Assembly: GCA_047638695.1 (NCBI GenBank)
Contig: JBLINY010000015.1
Location: 1 to 64,000, forward strand
From: JAHECQ01 sp047638695
GTDB taxonomy: Bacteria > Actinomycetota > Acidimicrobiia > Acidimicrobiales > SZUA-35
DNA length: 64,000 nucleotides
Direction: 5' to 3'
The notes under the pieces: model-generated
The model's database searches: none
Told to the model about the DNA's origin: nothing
What the model saw: only the letters and a program-made list of their open reading frames with translations
Made by a program: the position numbers and the translations under genes
In this document: positions 35,051 through 44,362 of the stretch, piece after piece
Layout of the letters: each line of letters starts with the position of its first letter
Position numbering within the stretch: position 1 is the stretch's first letter

Positions 35051-35683
35051 ATGACCGAGAATGACGACTTCGCTTCGGCGTTTCCTGTCGACGACCGCTG
35101 GCAAGATCTCATGAAGTCGATGGACCCTGTCGCCAATCTGAATGTCTTGGCCGATGTGTGGCGCCAGGCCGCGACATCGAGCGAGCAAGTGATCAGCACC
35201 TTCGTTTCGGGCGGTGGCGCCGGCAGCGCTCCGTCAGGCGCTGGCCCGAGCGGACGTGACCTTCGCTTGGATATCGATCGTTCGGTCGACCAGATGGCCG
35301 ACGCGGCCAAGCGCTTCTTCGAACAGATGCCGTGGACCAACCCAACGGCCGCGGGGTCGCGGCAACAAACCGGAGCGACCGTCACGGTGCTTGATGGCAT
35401 CGGGACCACCGAGCTCACGTTGCCCTCCGGCTCCACCAGTGAGAAGGCTCCCTTTGCTACTGGCGTTGTCCGCCACGACGGTGCGATCATGCCCCAGGAT
35501 GCGGTTACGATTCGCCCGAGCCCGTCGTTCGTCAACGACACTGAAGAAGGAGCCAATCGCTTCATCGTGAAAGTGTCCGTGCCCAGCGAAACCTCGCCAG
35601 GCACGTATCACGGACAGATTCTGTGTCCCGGTCTTCCCGACACCGTCGTTTCGTTGCGGGTGAATGTCTATCTGTCCGAGTGA
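35051..35683 (+). CDS. Hypothetical protein with helical region and Ig-like C-terminus
   Basis: A 210-aa protein of unknown function. The N-terminal 100 residues carry amphipathic helices (DDRWQDLMKSMDPVANLNVL, DQMADAAKRFFEQMPW) separated by a Gly/Ser-rich linker. The C-terminal 100 residues look like an immunoglobulin-type beta-sandwich (NRFIVKVSVPSETSPGTYHG, VVSLRVNVYLSE). No signal peptide is present, so it appears cytoplasmic. Its stop overlaps the start of the polyprenyl diphosphate synthase gene (GTGA), giving strong translational coupling and suggesting that the two proteins work together, perhaps as an accessory or scaffold. Confidence 0.65.
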   Translation: MTENDDFASAFPVDDRWQDLMKSMDPVANLNVLADVWRQAATSSEQVISTFVSGGGAGSAPSGAGPSGRDLRLDIDRSVDQMADAAKRFFEQMPWTNPTAAGSRQQTGATVTVLDGIGTTELTLPSGSTSEKAPFATGVVRHDGAIMPQDAVTIRPSPSFVNDTEEGANRFIVKVSVPSETSPGTYHGQILCPGLPDTVVSLRVNVYLSE

Positions 35684-36717
35684 GTACGTCGGCTGGTCCT
35701 GATGTCGTCGAGCAGCTCGACGACTACCGCTGCATAATCCGAGATGCACTGGCCTCCGATTTACCCCAGGGCGAACCCCGTCGCTGGCTCTACGACTTGG
35801 TGGCCGACTACCCCGCCCGAGAGGCGAAGGGTCTGCGACCCGCACTCTGTCTGGCCACGGCCGAAGCCCTCGGCGGTCGCTCATCCGAGGCCCTTCCGTC
35901 GGCGGTAGCCATCGAACTACTACACAACGCGTTCCTGGTTCACGATGACATCGAGGACGAGAGCGAACTACGACGAGGACATCCAACCCTGCATGCCCTT
36001 CACGGGCTGCCCCTCGCCCTGAACGCTGGGGACGCCCTCGCCATCCTTGGCCTTGAACCCCTGCAGCGCAACGCCGAGTTGGTCGGCACCAAGTTGGCAG
36101 GGCGGATCGCAGCCGAGTTCACCACGATGGCCCGACTCACCCTCGAAGGACAGGCCACTGAGCTTGGGTGGATCCGCGACAACGTGATTGATCTCGAACC
36201 ATCCGACTACCTCGACCTCATCATGCGCAAGACGTGTTGGTATACGACGATCCATCCCATGCGGGTCGGGATGCTCGTCGGCGCACTCGGCAGCCTCGAT
36301 CCCGACCGGGTTGTCGATTTTGGTTTTCATCTTGGTGCAGCGTTCCAGATACGCGATGACGTGTTGAACCTCGTCGGCGATGAAGCCGTCTATGGCAAAG
36401 AGATCCTTGGTGATCTGCTCGAGGGAAAACGGACACTCATGCTCATTCATCTGCTTGGTGAGCTTCCCTCCGGGGAACGGGGCGAACTACGTGACTTCCT
36501 GAGCACGCCCCGCGAGGCCCGCTCGATCGAGGCGGCCCGCGACGTCCGCGACCTCATGATCACCTACGGCAGTATTGAAGTTGCCGAGGAGTACGCGCGG
36601 TTGTTCGCTCTGCGAGCCGAAGACAGCTACGGCTACGCCTTTGGGACGGCAGCCAACACGCCCCCGGGCCGCTTCATTCGCCGACTGATCAGCTACATGC
36701 TCGAACGCACGTCGTAA
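35680..36717 (+). CDS. Polyprenyl diphosphate synthase (GGPP-type)
   Basis: A 345-aa trans-isoprenyl diphosphate synthase that adds isopentenyl diphosphate units to an allylic primer. The first Asp-rich motif is HDDIED (residue about 88) and the second is QIRDDVLN, in which the last Asp is Asn, as in some GGPP synthases. KGLRPALCLATAEAL holds the substrate-binding Lys/Arg. The GTG at 35680 overlaps the previous stop; the upstream frame is antisense noise. Chain length cannot be fixed from sequence. A phytoene-desaturase-like gene lies in the divergent operon. The 3' end overlaps the convergent Rossmann gene by 25 bases. Confidence 0.88.
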   Translation: MSTSAGPDVVEQLDDYRCIIRDALASDLPQGEPRRWLYDLVADYPAREAKGLRPALCLATAEALGGRSSEALPSAVAIELLHNAFLVHDDIEDESELRRGHPTLHALHGLPLALNAGDALAILGLEPLQRNAELVGTKLAGRIAAEFTTMARLTLEGQATELGWIRDNVIDLEPSDYLDLIMRKTCWYTTIHPMRVGMLVGALGSLDPDRVVDFGFHLGAAFQIRDDVLNLVGDEAVYGKEILGDLLEGKRTLMLIHLLGELPSGERGELRDFLSTPREARSIEAARDVRDLMITYGSIEVAEEYARLFALRAEDSYGYAFGTAANTPPGRFIRRLISYMLERTS

Positions 36718-37985
36718 CGACTGGCCCGGATCGCTTGGAGTTGATCGGCCACCGCGGCGTTGAGCCGAGCCGAACGATCCGCCGGTGAGACGACGAGATC
36801 GATTTGGCCAGCGAGCCAGGGATAGTCCGTCGCCAGCGACGTTTGCAGCCGGACCAGCGATTCGTCGCTGCGGTCAATTCCCATGGCCAACACGATCGCC
36901 AACAGCTCGGGGGCCATCTGGCTGCTGACCGCCCGCAACAGGGACCCGGCAGTAGAGGCGTTGAGCTGGTGGACCATGCGGTCGGCTGCCCGGCGAACGG
37001 CAGGTCCGGCCCACCAGAGCGAGCCGGCTAGTGCCGCCTGCTGAACGGAGCGTAGGGAGCGAGCGACACCGAGGCTGGAGTCGAGCCCGTCGCCGTGGAT
37101 GGCCAGAAGATCGAGGTCGAGCGCTGCGGTTCCGACCAGCACATTGAAGAGATGCCGGCCCGCGACCTGGTCCCAGGTGACCGTGTGAGGGCTCGGTGCC
37201 CCTGACAGCTCGATCATGCGGGCCAGGGCCTGGCCAGGGCCCAGCACACCGTCTGACACCCGATACCACCCCCCGACGACGCCGACCGCGGCCGCTGCCA
37301 GCACAGCCTCGCCTAGGGACTGACCCGACACCGCGGCAGCAGCGAGGTCAAAGACGAGGGGAATCGAGTGCCCGGCCTTGGCCGCCCCAGAATAGGGATC
37401 GTTGGGTCCGTAGGTGCTGAAAGGCGAGTGGATTTCGCCAGGGGCCACGGTGAGGAGAGGAAGCCCTGTCGCCGCCTCGTCGGTCGCCAGGGTCTGCAGG
37501 CGCCGCTTCAGGTCAAAGTAGGGGAGCCGAAGAAAGTCGTCAGAATCGGGAGCCGGTCGTTCCGCAGCGGGGCTGCCGATTCGGACAACCATCCTTCTGT
37601 GAACGGAAGGGTCAGGATGGTCGAACCTGGCCGCTCGCAGGTGGCGATACGTCGACCGGGTCCGGGCGACCAGTCTGGTGATCTCTGCTTCGGTCGCCCG
37701 CTGTGGGCGCGGCTCGTTGGCCAGAACGACCCAATCGAACCGACGAAACTCGGCGGCGAGTTCTACTCGTGCATCGTTGACGTCGACAACCCGATAGGTG
37801 AGCCGCCGACCAGCAATGCCGGAATTGATCAGACCTTGTAAGGCTGGCACCGTCTCGTGCTCGGGTCGCCGTCCCCACACCGTGGTGTCACAGCCGACGG
37901 CCAGAGCGGCCCGAGCCACCGAACCCCCGGCGTGACCATGGCCGACGACCAGCACGCGAGGGCGCTGGTCATCAGTCTTGGCCAT
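36693..37985 (-). CDS. NAD(P)-binding Rossmann-fold protein, extended-SDR-like
   Basis: A 430-aa protein beginning RVLVVGHGHAGGSVARAAL (about 10-28), a Rossmann dinucleotide-binding motif of the GxGxxG type with one His. The middle part (LTVAPGEIHSPFSTYGPNDPY; SIPLVFDLAAAAVSGQSLGEAVLAAA) resembles the substrate half of extended short-chain dehydrogenases/epimerases, but a standard YxxxK active site is not evident. The C-terminal 130 residues are helical and not assignable. It sits upstream of nothing on its strand and ends inside the polyprenyl synthase gene. Exact reaction unknown. Confidence 0.6.
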   Translation of the reverse strand: MAKTDDQRPRVLVVGHGHAGGSVARAALAVGCDTTVWGRRPEHETVPALQGLINSGIAGRRLTYRVVDVNDARVELAAEFRRFDWVVLANEPRPQRATEAEITRLVARTRSTYRHLRAARFDHPDPSVHRRMVVRIGSPAAERPAPDSDDFLRLPYFDLKRRLQTLATDEAATGLPLLTVAPGEIHSPFSTYGPNDPYSGAAKAGHSIPLVFDLAAAAVSGQSLGEAVLAAAAVGVVGGWYRVSDGVLGPGQALARMIELSGAPSPHTVTWDQVAGRHLFNVLVGTAALDLDLLAIHGDGLDSSLGVARSLRSVQQAALAGSLWWAGPAVRRAADRMVHQLNASTAGSLLRAVSSQMAPELLAIVLAMGIDRSDESLVRLQTSLATDYPWLAGQIDLVVSPADRSARLNAAVADQLQAIRASRYDVRSSM

Positions 37986-38009
37986 GTTTGGTGTCGGAGA
38001 TGAGGAGAA

Positions 38010-40088
38010 CTAGGCGCCGGCGGTGCTCTGCAGCTTGCCACCGTCGGCTGCAACCCGTTCGAGCAATGGGGACAGCCGCCAGTGATCGCCACCTAGTGAC
38101 TCGGCATAGCCCTTGATCTTCTCGACGACCTCGGAAAGACCAACCGTGTCGGCCCAGAACATTGGACCACCGGTATAGACGGGCCACCCATACCCGTTGA
38201 TCCAGACGACGTCGATATCGCTGCCTCTCTGGGCGATGCGCTCCTCGAGGATCTTGGCGCCTTCGTTGATCATCGGGTAGAGACAGCGTTCGAGAACTTC
38301 CTGGTCGCTGATCTCGCGTTGTTCGATGCCCTGCTTCGAGCCGAACTCGGCCAGCATCTTCTCGACCTCGGGGTCGGGGGTGGCGGCCCGTGTCTCGGGA
38401 TCGTAGGTGTAGTAGCCCTTACCGTTCTTCTGACCGCGCCTGCCGCTTTCGCACATGATCTCGCGGACGGTCGACCCGGTTGAGTCTTCCTCTTTCCATC
38501 CAATGTCGAGCCCGGCCAGATCGCTCATGGCGAACGGTCCCATCGGGAAGCCGAAGTCGAAGATCACGCGGTCGACCTGAGCCGGTGTAGCTCCTTCAAG
38601 CACCATCTTGTCAGCCTCAAGCCGACGCATGAACAACATACGGTTTCCCACGAATCCGTGGCACACGCCAACCAGAACCGGGATCTTGGCGATCTGCTTC
38701 GACAGTGCCATCGTGGTGGCGATCACCTCATTCGAGGTTTTGTCGCCACGGACGACCTCAAGCAGCTTCATGACATTGGCCGGTGAGAAAAAGTGAGTGC
38801 CAATGACGCTCTCCGGTCGTGACGTCGCCGCCGCGATCTGGTTGATGTCCAGGGCCGAGGTGTTGCTGGCCAGAATGGCCCCGGGCTTGGCGATCCGATC
38901 GAATTCGGCAAAAATCGACTTCTTGAGTTCAAGGTCTTCGAACACTGCCTCGATGATCATGTCTTTGTCAGCGAAGTCGCCCTGATCGAGCGAGCCGGTG
39001 ATGAGCCCCATACGGGTCTCGACATCGTCGGATGTGATGCGCCCACCGCGAGCCGAGCGCTCGTAGTTGCCGCGGATCACCGAGAGGCCACGATCGAGAG
39101 CGTCCTGCGTCTGTTCGACCATCGTGACCGGGATACCAACGTTGGCGAAGTTCATCGAGATTCCGCCACCCATTGTGCCGCCTCCAAGCACGCCGACCTT
39201 TGCCACCGGGATCTTGGCCGTGTCCTTGGGAACGTCGGCAACCTTGGCTGCCTCCCGTTCGGCGAAGAAGTAGTACTGCTGCGCTGAAGATTGGGTGCCG
39301 CTCATCAGCTCGCCAAAGAGCTCGCGTTCACGAAGCAATCCGGCGTCGAAATCAAGACTCACCGCAGCCTCGACACAACGAATGTTGTACTCGGGAGCGA
39401 GGAAGCCCCGAGTCTTTTTGGCGATCGAAGCACGGACCTCATCGAACAACGACGGGTCGACATCGAGTTTGTCGTTGCGATCGCGAATGCGAGTCAGAGG
39501 ACGACCCTCTTCAATCACCTTTCGGGCGAATGCAATGGCGCCTGTCTTCAGCTCGGGGACTATCTCGTCGATCAGACCACATTCGAGGGCCTCGTCAGCA
39601 TCGATCATGTCGCCGCTGGTCATCATCTGCAGCGCTTTGGCCGGCCCGGTAACCCGCGGGAGACGTTGCGTTCCGCCCGCTCCTGGCAAGAGACCGAGCT
39701 TCACTTCGGGAAGACCGAACCGGGCGCCGGTGTCGGCGACGCGGTAGTGGGCACACATTGCTACCTCGAGGCCTCCGCCGAGAGCGGTGCCGTGCACGGC
39801 AGCCACCACCGGCTTCACGCAGTCTTCCATGGCGCTCTGGGCGCCCTGGAGGCTTGGTTGCTTGGGTTCCTGGCTGAACTCGGTGATGTCGGCGCCAGCG
39901 ATGAAAGTGCGGCCCTCGCAGATCAGAACGATGCCCTTGACTGAGTCATCGGCAGCGGCCGCCGTCATACCGTCGAGGATGCCCTGTCTCACATGGAAGC
40001 TCAGGGCGTTCACAGGCGGATTGTTGATGGTGATAACAGCGATGTCGCCATCGTTTTCGAGGCTGACCGATTCGGTAAGAGCAGGCAT
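38010..40088 (-). CDS. fadJ: Bifunctional enoyl-CoA hydratase / 3-hydroxyacyl-CoA dehydrogenase
   Basis: A 692-aa beta-oxidation multienzyme. The N-terminal crotonase domain (1 to about 190) shows RTFIAGADITEF and HGTALGGGLEVAMCAHYR, with the catalytic Glu region in GLPEVKLGLLPGAGGTQRLPR. The dehydrogenase part has the NAD motif GVLGGGTMGGGISM (near 300), SNTSALDINQIA, the catalytic His in GTHFFSPANVMKLLEVV, and two C-terminal helical domains. The ATG at 40088 begins the conserved MPALTESVSL; a 12-residue upstream extension overlaps the divergent gene. The symbol follows E. coli FadJ by architecture; the thiolase is not in the window. Confidence 0.92.
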   Translation of the reverse strand: MPALTESVSLENDGDIAVITINNPPVNALSFHVRQGILDGMTAAAADDSVKGIVLICEGRTFIAGADITEFSQEPKQPSLQGAQSAMEDCVKPVVAAVHGTALGGGLEVAMCAHYRVADTGARFGLPEVKLGLLPGAGGTQRLPRVTGPAKALQMMTSGDMIDADEALECGLIDEIVPELKTGAIAFARKVIEEGRPLTRIRDRNDKLDVDPSLFDEVRASIAKKTRGFLAPEYNIRCVEAAVSLDFDAGLLRERELFGELMSGTQSSAQQYYFFAEREAAKVADVPKDTAKIPVAKVGVLGGGTMGGGISMNFANVGIPVTMVEQTQDALDRGLSVIRGNYERSARGGRITSDDVETRMGLITGSLDQGDFADKDMIIEAVFEDLELKKSIFAEFDRIAKPGAILASNTSALDINQIAAATSRPESVIGTHFFSPANVMKLLEVVRGDKTSNEVIATTMALSKQIAKIPVLVGVCHGFVGNRMLFMRRLEADKMVLEGATPAQVDRVIFDFGFPMGPFAMSDLAGLDIGWKEEDSTGSTVREIMCESGRRGQKNGKGYYTYDPETRAATPDPEVEKMLAEFGSKQGIEQREISDQEVLERCLYPMINEGAKILEERIAQRGSDIDVVWINGYGWPVYTGGPMFWADTVGLSEVVEKIKGYAESLGGDHWRLSPLLERVAADGGKLQSTAGA

Positions 40089-40137
40089 AGAGGTCAGTAG
40101 AGAGTACGGTCCGCCGTGTGTCAAAGGCTTCGTGGTG

Positions 40138-40896
40138 GTGAGTCGACTGATCGATGTCGATGCCTATCTGAAGCGCATCCAGTTCGATGGGACGGTGCAT
40201 GCCAACCTGGCCACACTCACCGCCCTCCAACAGGCACACATGACCACGGTTCCTTTCGAGAACCTTCACGTCGCTCAGGGTGTTGGGGTCCGTACGGATC
40301 TGGATTGGTCACTCTCCAAGATTGTCGACCAGCGTCGAGGCGGGTGGTGCTTCGAGGTCAACGGCGCCTTCGCCGCGCTGCTCACGGCACTCGGTTTCGA
40401 GGTCCGACTCCTTGGAGCTGCCGTGCTGCTGGCCGGCCCCAACACGCTCATCGACCATCTCGCTCTCGAGGTATCCCTCGAACAGCCGTGGCTGGTCGAC
40501 GTCGGCTTCGGCGAAGGGTTCATCACCCCGCTCGCGCTCAACTCGAGCAGCGAACAGGCTGGCGGCGACGGCCTATACCAGTTTCTGGCCAGCCCACAGG
40601 GGACCACACTTGCCAAGATGGACGACGGTGTCCCGGCCGCCCAGTACCGCTTCAAGCGGGTAGCCCATCAGCTGCCAGACTTTGATCCAGCATCACATCG
40701 CTTGCAGACCGATCCCCAGTCTCCGTTCGTGGCGAAGCCTTTCGTCACTCGCTTGCTTGACGGTGGTCCCGATCGGGTCACCTTGTTGCGGGACCGGCTC
40801 AAGCTCCTGCACAACGGATCTTGGACCGAGGAGCCGGTTACCGAGGGGGCTTGGCCCGATGTCTTGGCCCGGTGGTTCGCCATGACCCCACCGTGA
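40138..40896 (+). CDS. nat: Arylamine N-acetyltransferase
   Basis: A 252-aa NAT that transfers acetyl (or a similar acyl) from CoA to arylamines. The Cys-His-Asp triad is complete: Cys71 in RRGGWCFEVN, His107 in LIDHLALEV and Asp121 in LVDVGFGEG. VPFENLHV near residue 38 is another family mark. The start is one of three consecutive GTG codons at 40132-40138; an AAAGG sequence about 10 bases upstream favours the later ones. In mycobacteria nat lies in a steroid-degradation operon, but here its neighbours are a beta-oxidation gene and an amidohydrolase. It is divergent from the fadJ-like gene by 49 bases. Confidence 0.9.
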   Translation: MSRLIDVDAYLKRIQFDGTVHANLATLTALQQAHMTTVPFENLHVAQGVGVRTDLDWSLSKIVDQRRGGWCFEVNGAFAALLTALGFEVRLLGAAVLLAGPNTLIDHLALEVSLEQPWLVDVGFGEGFITPLALNSSSEQAGGDGLYQFLASPQGTTLAKMDDGVPAAQYRFKRVAHQLPDFDPASHRLQTDPQSPFVAKPFVTRLLDGGPDRVTLLRDRLKLLHNGSWTEEPVTEGAWPDVLARWFAMTPP

Positions 40897-40949
40897 ACCT
40901 ACGGTTGTGACCAGGGACCACCTACCTAGTTCTCATAGAAGGGGACACC

Positions 40950-42128
40950 ATGTCGGCAATAAGCGAGATCTTCCCAGGAATCAGCATCATCGATTCGGAC
41001 ACGCACTGGACCGAGCCACCCGATCTCTGGACATCGCTCGCTCCAGGTAAGTACAAAGATCTCGTTCCCCAGATCAAAGAACACAATGGACGCCGCAAGT
41101 GGGTCGTGAACGGCGACATTCCCATTGCCGGCGACTCAGCGGTCAGCGCGATCGGTCCCGACGGCGAAAAAATGCTGGGCCTGTCGTTCTTGAAGGCCGA
41201 CTTCGACATGGTGCATGCGGCCAGCTACGACTGCGATGCCCGGCTCGAGCTGATGGACCGCATGGGCATCAGCCACGGCATCGTCTACCCCAACGTCGGC
41301 GGCTTCGGAAACCAGAATTTCTTGAAGGTCGAGGACAAGTCACTTCGCATCGCGTGCGTCGAGATCTACAACGATTGGATGCGCAACCTCCAGAACCAGT
41401 CGGCCGATCGCATCCTGCCAATGGCCCTCGTGCCGTGGTGGGATATCGACGCTTCGGTGCTCGAGGTCGACCGCATGCACAAGGCCGGAGCAAAAGGCAT
41501 TGTCATGTGCTCGAACCCGCATGACTCAGGCATGCCCAACTTTGCCCAGCCCGAGTGGCGGCCGTTCTGGGAGGTCTGTGAGGCACTGGAGATGCCGATC
41601 AACTTCCACATCGGAGCGTCCGAAGGTGACATCAACTGGTCGGGCACCGTGCCGTACGACACCTGGAGCGGTGACGTCAAGATCTCCCTCGGCGGCGCCG
41701 CTATCTTCCTCGGCCAGCTCCGCTGGATGGTGAACCTGCTCGTCAGCGATGTTCCCGAGCGCTATCCGAACCTCAACTTTGTATCGGTCGAGAGCGGTAT
41801 TGGCTGGATTCCCTTCCTCCTCGATGCTCTCGACTATCAGTGCGGCGAAACGGCTCCCGAACACCTAAAGCACCTCTCTATGAAGCCTTCGGAGTACTTC
41901 ATGCGGCAATTCTTCGGCTGCTTCTGGTTCGAGAGCCGCACCCTCGCACCTTCGATCGAACATCTCGGCGCTACTCAGATCATGTTCGAAACCGATATCC
42001 CACACCCAACCTGCCTCTACCCCCACAGCGTTGAGCGGGTGCGCGATGCCATTTCTTCGCTCACCCCCGATGTCCAGAAGCGGATTCTGCAGGACAACGC
42101 CGCTGAGCTTTACCACATCGACGTGTGA
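40950..42128 (+). CDS. Amidohydrolase-family TIM-barrel hydrolase/decarboxylase
   Basis: A 392-aa member of the amidohydrolase_2 family (ACMSD/gamma-resorcylate decarboxylase type), usually zinc- or manganese-dependent. The first strand IIDSDTHWTEP is a variant of DxHxH in which the second His is Glu, HIGASEG near residue 228 supplies a ligand His, and FETDIPHPTCLYP near residue 350 holds the conserved Asp. The ATG at 40950 has an AAGGGGA ribosome site. Typical roles are hydrolysis or decarboxylation of carboxylic intermediates in aromatic breakdown; the exact substrate is unknown. An MFS transporter follows after 29 bases. Confidence 0.85.
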   Translation: MSAISEIFPGISIIDSDTHWTEPPDLWTSLAPGKYKDLVPQIKEHNGRRKWVVNGDIPIAGDSAVSAIGPDGEKMLGLSFLKADFDMVHAASYDCDARLELMDRMGISHGIVYPNVGGFGNQNFLKVEDKSLRIACVEIYNDWMRNLQNQSADRILPMALVPWWDIDASVLEVDRMHKAGAKGIVMCSNPHDSGMPNFAQPEWRPFWEVCEALEMPINFHIGASEGDINWSGTVPYDTWSGDVKISLGGAAIFLGQLRWMVNLLVSDVPERYPNLNFVSVESGIGWIPFLLDALDYQCGETAPEHLKHLSMKPSEYFMRQFFGCFWFESRTLAPSIEHLGATQIMFETDIPHPTCLYPHSVERVRDAISSLTPDVQKRILQDNAAELYHIDV

Positions 42129-42157
42129 CACCGACCGGTTCCGTCGGCGAGGCCTGA

Positions 42158-43411
42158 ATGCGTCGTCTTGCCAGACTTGAGGGGCCGGCATCAACTGATG
42201 CCGGCCCTGCGGTCACATCGGGTTCTCGTGGGCTCGATTCGCGGCGGGCCTGGGCCGTAGCCTCTGCCGGTTCGATGGTCAATGCTTGGACCTTCGGTGT
42301 CTTCTATAGCTTCGGCGCAGCCTTCAAACAGATGGCAACCGAGTTCGATGCTGGCCTCGGGGCAACGGCCGCGGTTTTTGCCATCACAACGTTCCTGTTT
42401 TTCAGCGGCGGTCTCGTCGCTGGCCCCCTAAGCGATCGAGTCGGGCCGCGACCGCTGTTGGCTTTTGGCGCCTGTTCGATGGGGTTGGGGCTCTTTCTCA
42501 CCTCATACGTGCAGTCCCTCACCCTCGGCTACCTCACCTACGGCGTTGGCGTTGGGCTAGGTATCGCCGGCTACCTGGTTCCCATGACCGCGTGCGTCGG
42601 TGGATGGTTCGTACAGCGACGGGCCCTTGCCCTGGGTCTCTACACCGGCGGCATCGGCCTCGGCACCCTGCTGCTGGTGCCTGCCATCGAGTGGCTCATC
42701 CGTACCGAGGGTTGGCGCCTTGCCTTCCGGCTGCTGGGCGTGGCTACCGCAGTCATCTATGCACTAGCCACCCTGATCGTGGCTCGACCCCCTCAGGTTG
42801 CAGCAAGCGGAAAAGCGGTCCGATCAGTCCGTTCAGTTATGCGCCGGGCGTCGTTCCTGCGGATGTACGTGGCAGGGCTCCTGATGTCGACGGCGTTGTT
42901 CGTTCCTTTCGTCTTCATCATCAAATACTCGACCGAACGCGGAGTATCTGACAGATCAGCTGCCGCCCTCATCAGCGTGATCGGCGTTGGCAGCGTGCTG
43001 GGGCGCTTTGGATTGGGAGCACTTGGCACGAAGATCAGCACCGCCCGTCTTGCGTTGTTTTGTTACCTCGTTCAACCATTCGGCTACGCCCTCTGGCTTG
43101 TGTCCGACGGCGCCTACCCACTGTTGGTGATCTTCGCCACCATTCTGGGCTTTGCCTACGGTGGTTATGTGGCGCTCAGCCCGGTGTTGGCAGCAGAGCT
43201 CTACGGCGTCGAGGGATTGGGCGCCATCCTTGGCGTCCTCTATACATCGGCAGGCGTCGGCGGGTTGATTGGACCTATTGCCGCTGGGGTGTTGTTGGAT
43301 GCCACCGGCAGTTTCGCCATTGTGATAGGAGTGTCGATTGGCTTGACGGCTGCCGCCTCGCTGGTCTTCCTACCGTTAGGACGAACCCAAGTACCGTCCC
43401 TCGCGAAGTAA
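42158..43411 (+). CDS. MFS transporter, monocarboxylate/oxalate-like
   Basis: A 417-aa permease with 12 predicted helices. FGVFYSFGAAFKQMATEFD in helix 1 and the A-motif-like GPLSDRVGPRPLL between helices 2 and 3 (about residues 87-100) fit the MCT/OFA branch, which carries short organic acids. The first 30 residues are Gly/Ala/Ser-rich and cytoplasmic. It follows the amidohydrolase on the same strand, 29 bases apart, so it may import that enzyme's substrate. The partial transporter at the left edge of the window resembles its C-terminus. Confidence 0.88.
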   Translation: MRRLARLEGPASTDAGPAVTSGSRGLDSRRAWAVASAGSMVNAWTFGVFYSFGAAFKQMATEFDAGLGATAAVFAITTFLFFSGGLVAGPLSDRVGPRPLLAFGACSMGLGLFLTSYVQSLTLGYLTYGVGVGLGIAGYLVPMTACVGGWFVQRRALALGLYTGGIGLGTLLLVPAIEWLIRTEGWRLAFRLLGVATAVIYALATLIVARPPQVAASGKAVRSVRSVMRRASFLRMYVAGLLMSTALFVPFVFIIKYSTERGVSDRSAAALISVIGVGSVLGRFGLGALGTKISTARLALFCYLVQPFGYALWLVSDGAYPLLVIFATILGFAYGGYVALSPVLAAELYGVEGLGAILGVLYTSAGVGGLIGPIAAGVLLDATGSFAIVIGVSIGLTAAASLVFLPLGRTQVPSLAK

Positions 43412-43440
43412 ACTTCTGCGACAGAATCCGATTGCGGCCT

Positions 43441-44181
43441 CTAGGTGGCGGTTACCCCGCCATCCGCAACAAACTCGCTGCCGCTGCTGAAGCTGCTTTC
43501 ATCCGACGCCAGGAAAAGAGCGAGGTTGGCGATTTCTTTCGGGTCGGCGGCGCGCCTGAATGGCGTTGACGCTGCCATCTTCTCGAGTCGGCCGTCGTCA
43601 TGGCTGGCCACCTCATGAATCATCTCGGTGTCGATCATGCCGGGATGGATCGAGTTCACCCGGATACCGTGTCGAGCCAATTCGAAGGCCGCGGTCTTGG
43701 TCATTCCAGTCACCGCAAACTTTGATGCGCCATAGCCGATCGAGTTTGGCGCGCCGACCAGTCCGGCGATTGACGAAATGTTCACGATCGAGCCCGAACC
43801 CTGCTCGATCATCGCTGGAGCGACCGATCGCATTCCAAGGAAAACTCCGACGGTGTTGATATCAAGCAGTCGCTTGAAGTCATCGAGGGTGTGATCGACC
43901 AACTTGGCCCGGTGGAAGATGCCGGCGTTGTTCACCAACACATCGACGCGACCGTGGCTCGCCAACGTGGCAGCCACAACCCGTTCCCATGCGTCCTCGT
44001 TCGAGACATCATGATGATGGAAGGTTCCACCAACGGCCGCAGCGGTGGCCTCACCCTCGGTCGAAAGCACGTCGGTGAGCACGACCGTGGCTCCCTCGTC
44101 GGCGAACATCTGAGCCTCGGCCGCCCCCTGACCACGCGCCGCTCCCGTGATGATCGCTACCTTGCCGTCGAGTCGTCCCAT
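43441..44181 (-). CDS. Short-chain dehydrogenase/reductase (SDR)
   Basis: A 246-aa classical SDR. TGAARGQG (12-19) binds the cofactor and VLNN-type VLVNNAG follows near residue 84. NISSIAG and YGASK carry the catalytic Ser, Tyr and Lys, and HPGMIDTEM is the usual loop. The Asp after the second strand (LTDVLS) suggests NAD(H) preference. Sequence flavour is that of 3-alpha/20-beta-hydroxysteroid dehydrogenases. The ATG at 44181 has an AAGGGGA ribosome site 6 bases upstream. It is divergent from the nitroreductase gene across a 181-base gap that holds a strong inverted repeat. Confidence 0.92.
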   Translation of the reverse strand: MGRLDGKVAIITGAARGQGAAEAQMFADEGATVVLTDVLSTEGEATAAAVGGTFHHHDVSNEDAWERVVAATLASHGRVDVLVNNAGIFHRAKLVDHTLDDFKRLLDINTVGVFLGMRSVAPAMIEQGSGSIVNISSIAGLVGAPNSIGYGASKFAVTGMTKTAAFELARHGIRVNSIHPGMIDTEMIHEVASHDDGRLEKMAASTPFRRAADPKEIANLALFLASDESSFSSGSEFVADGGVTAT

Positions 44182-44282
44182 GATCTGTCCCCTTAGAAAT
44201 CGCGTCGGTCGAGGGCCATCGTGACAAACACAGGCCCGTGACTCAAAACGAGACCATCAACCAAGCCGGATCGCCCACACCT

Positions 44283-44314
44283 AGACCTTTCGTTCGCTGG
44301 CAAACGAAAGGTCT
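44283..44314. promoter_or_regulatory. 12-bp perfect inverted repeat between SDR and nitroreductase genes
   Basis: AGACCTTTCGTT and AACGAAAGGTCT form perfect arms around an 8-base spacer (44295-44302). It lies in the divergent gap 44182-44362, 49 bases before the nitroreductase ATG, and no T-run follows on either side. An operator for a dimeric regulator of both genes fits better than a terminator. The rest of the gap shows no ORF. Confidence 0.6.
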
Positions 44315-44362
44315 CCGCGTATTCATGTCTTAAGGTCAGGACTCGAACCAGAGGAGAACCAG

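Noticed and set aside
33798..36717. Encapsulin-type shell with polyprenyl synthase as cargo
   Set aside because: Polyprenyl synthases can be cargo of family 2 encapsulins, but none of the neighbouring proteins shows an HK97-like shell pattern.
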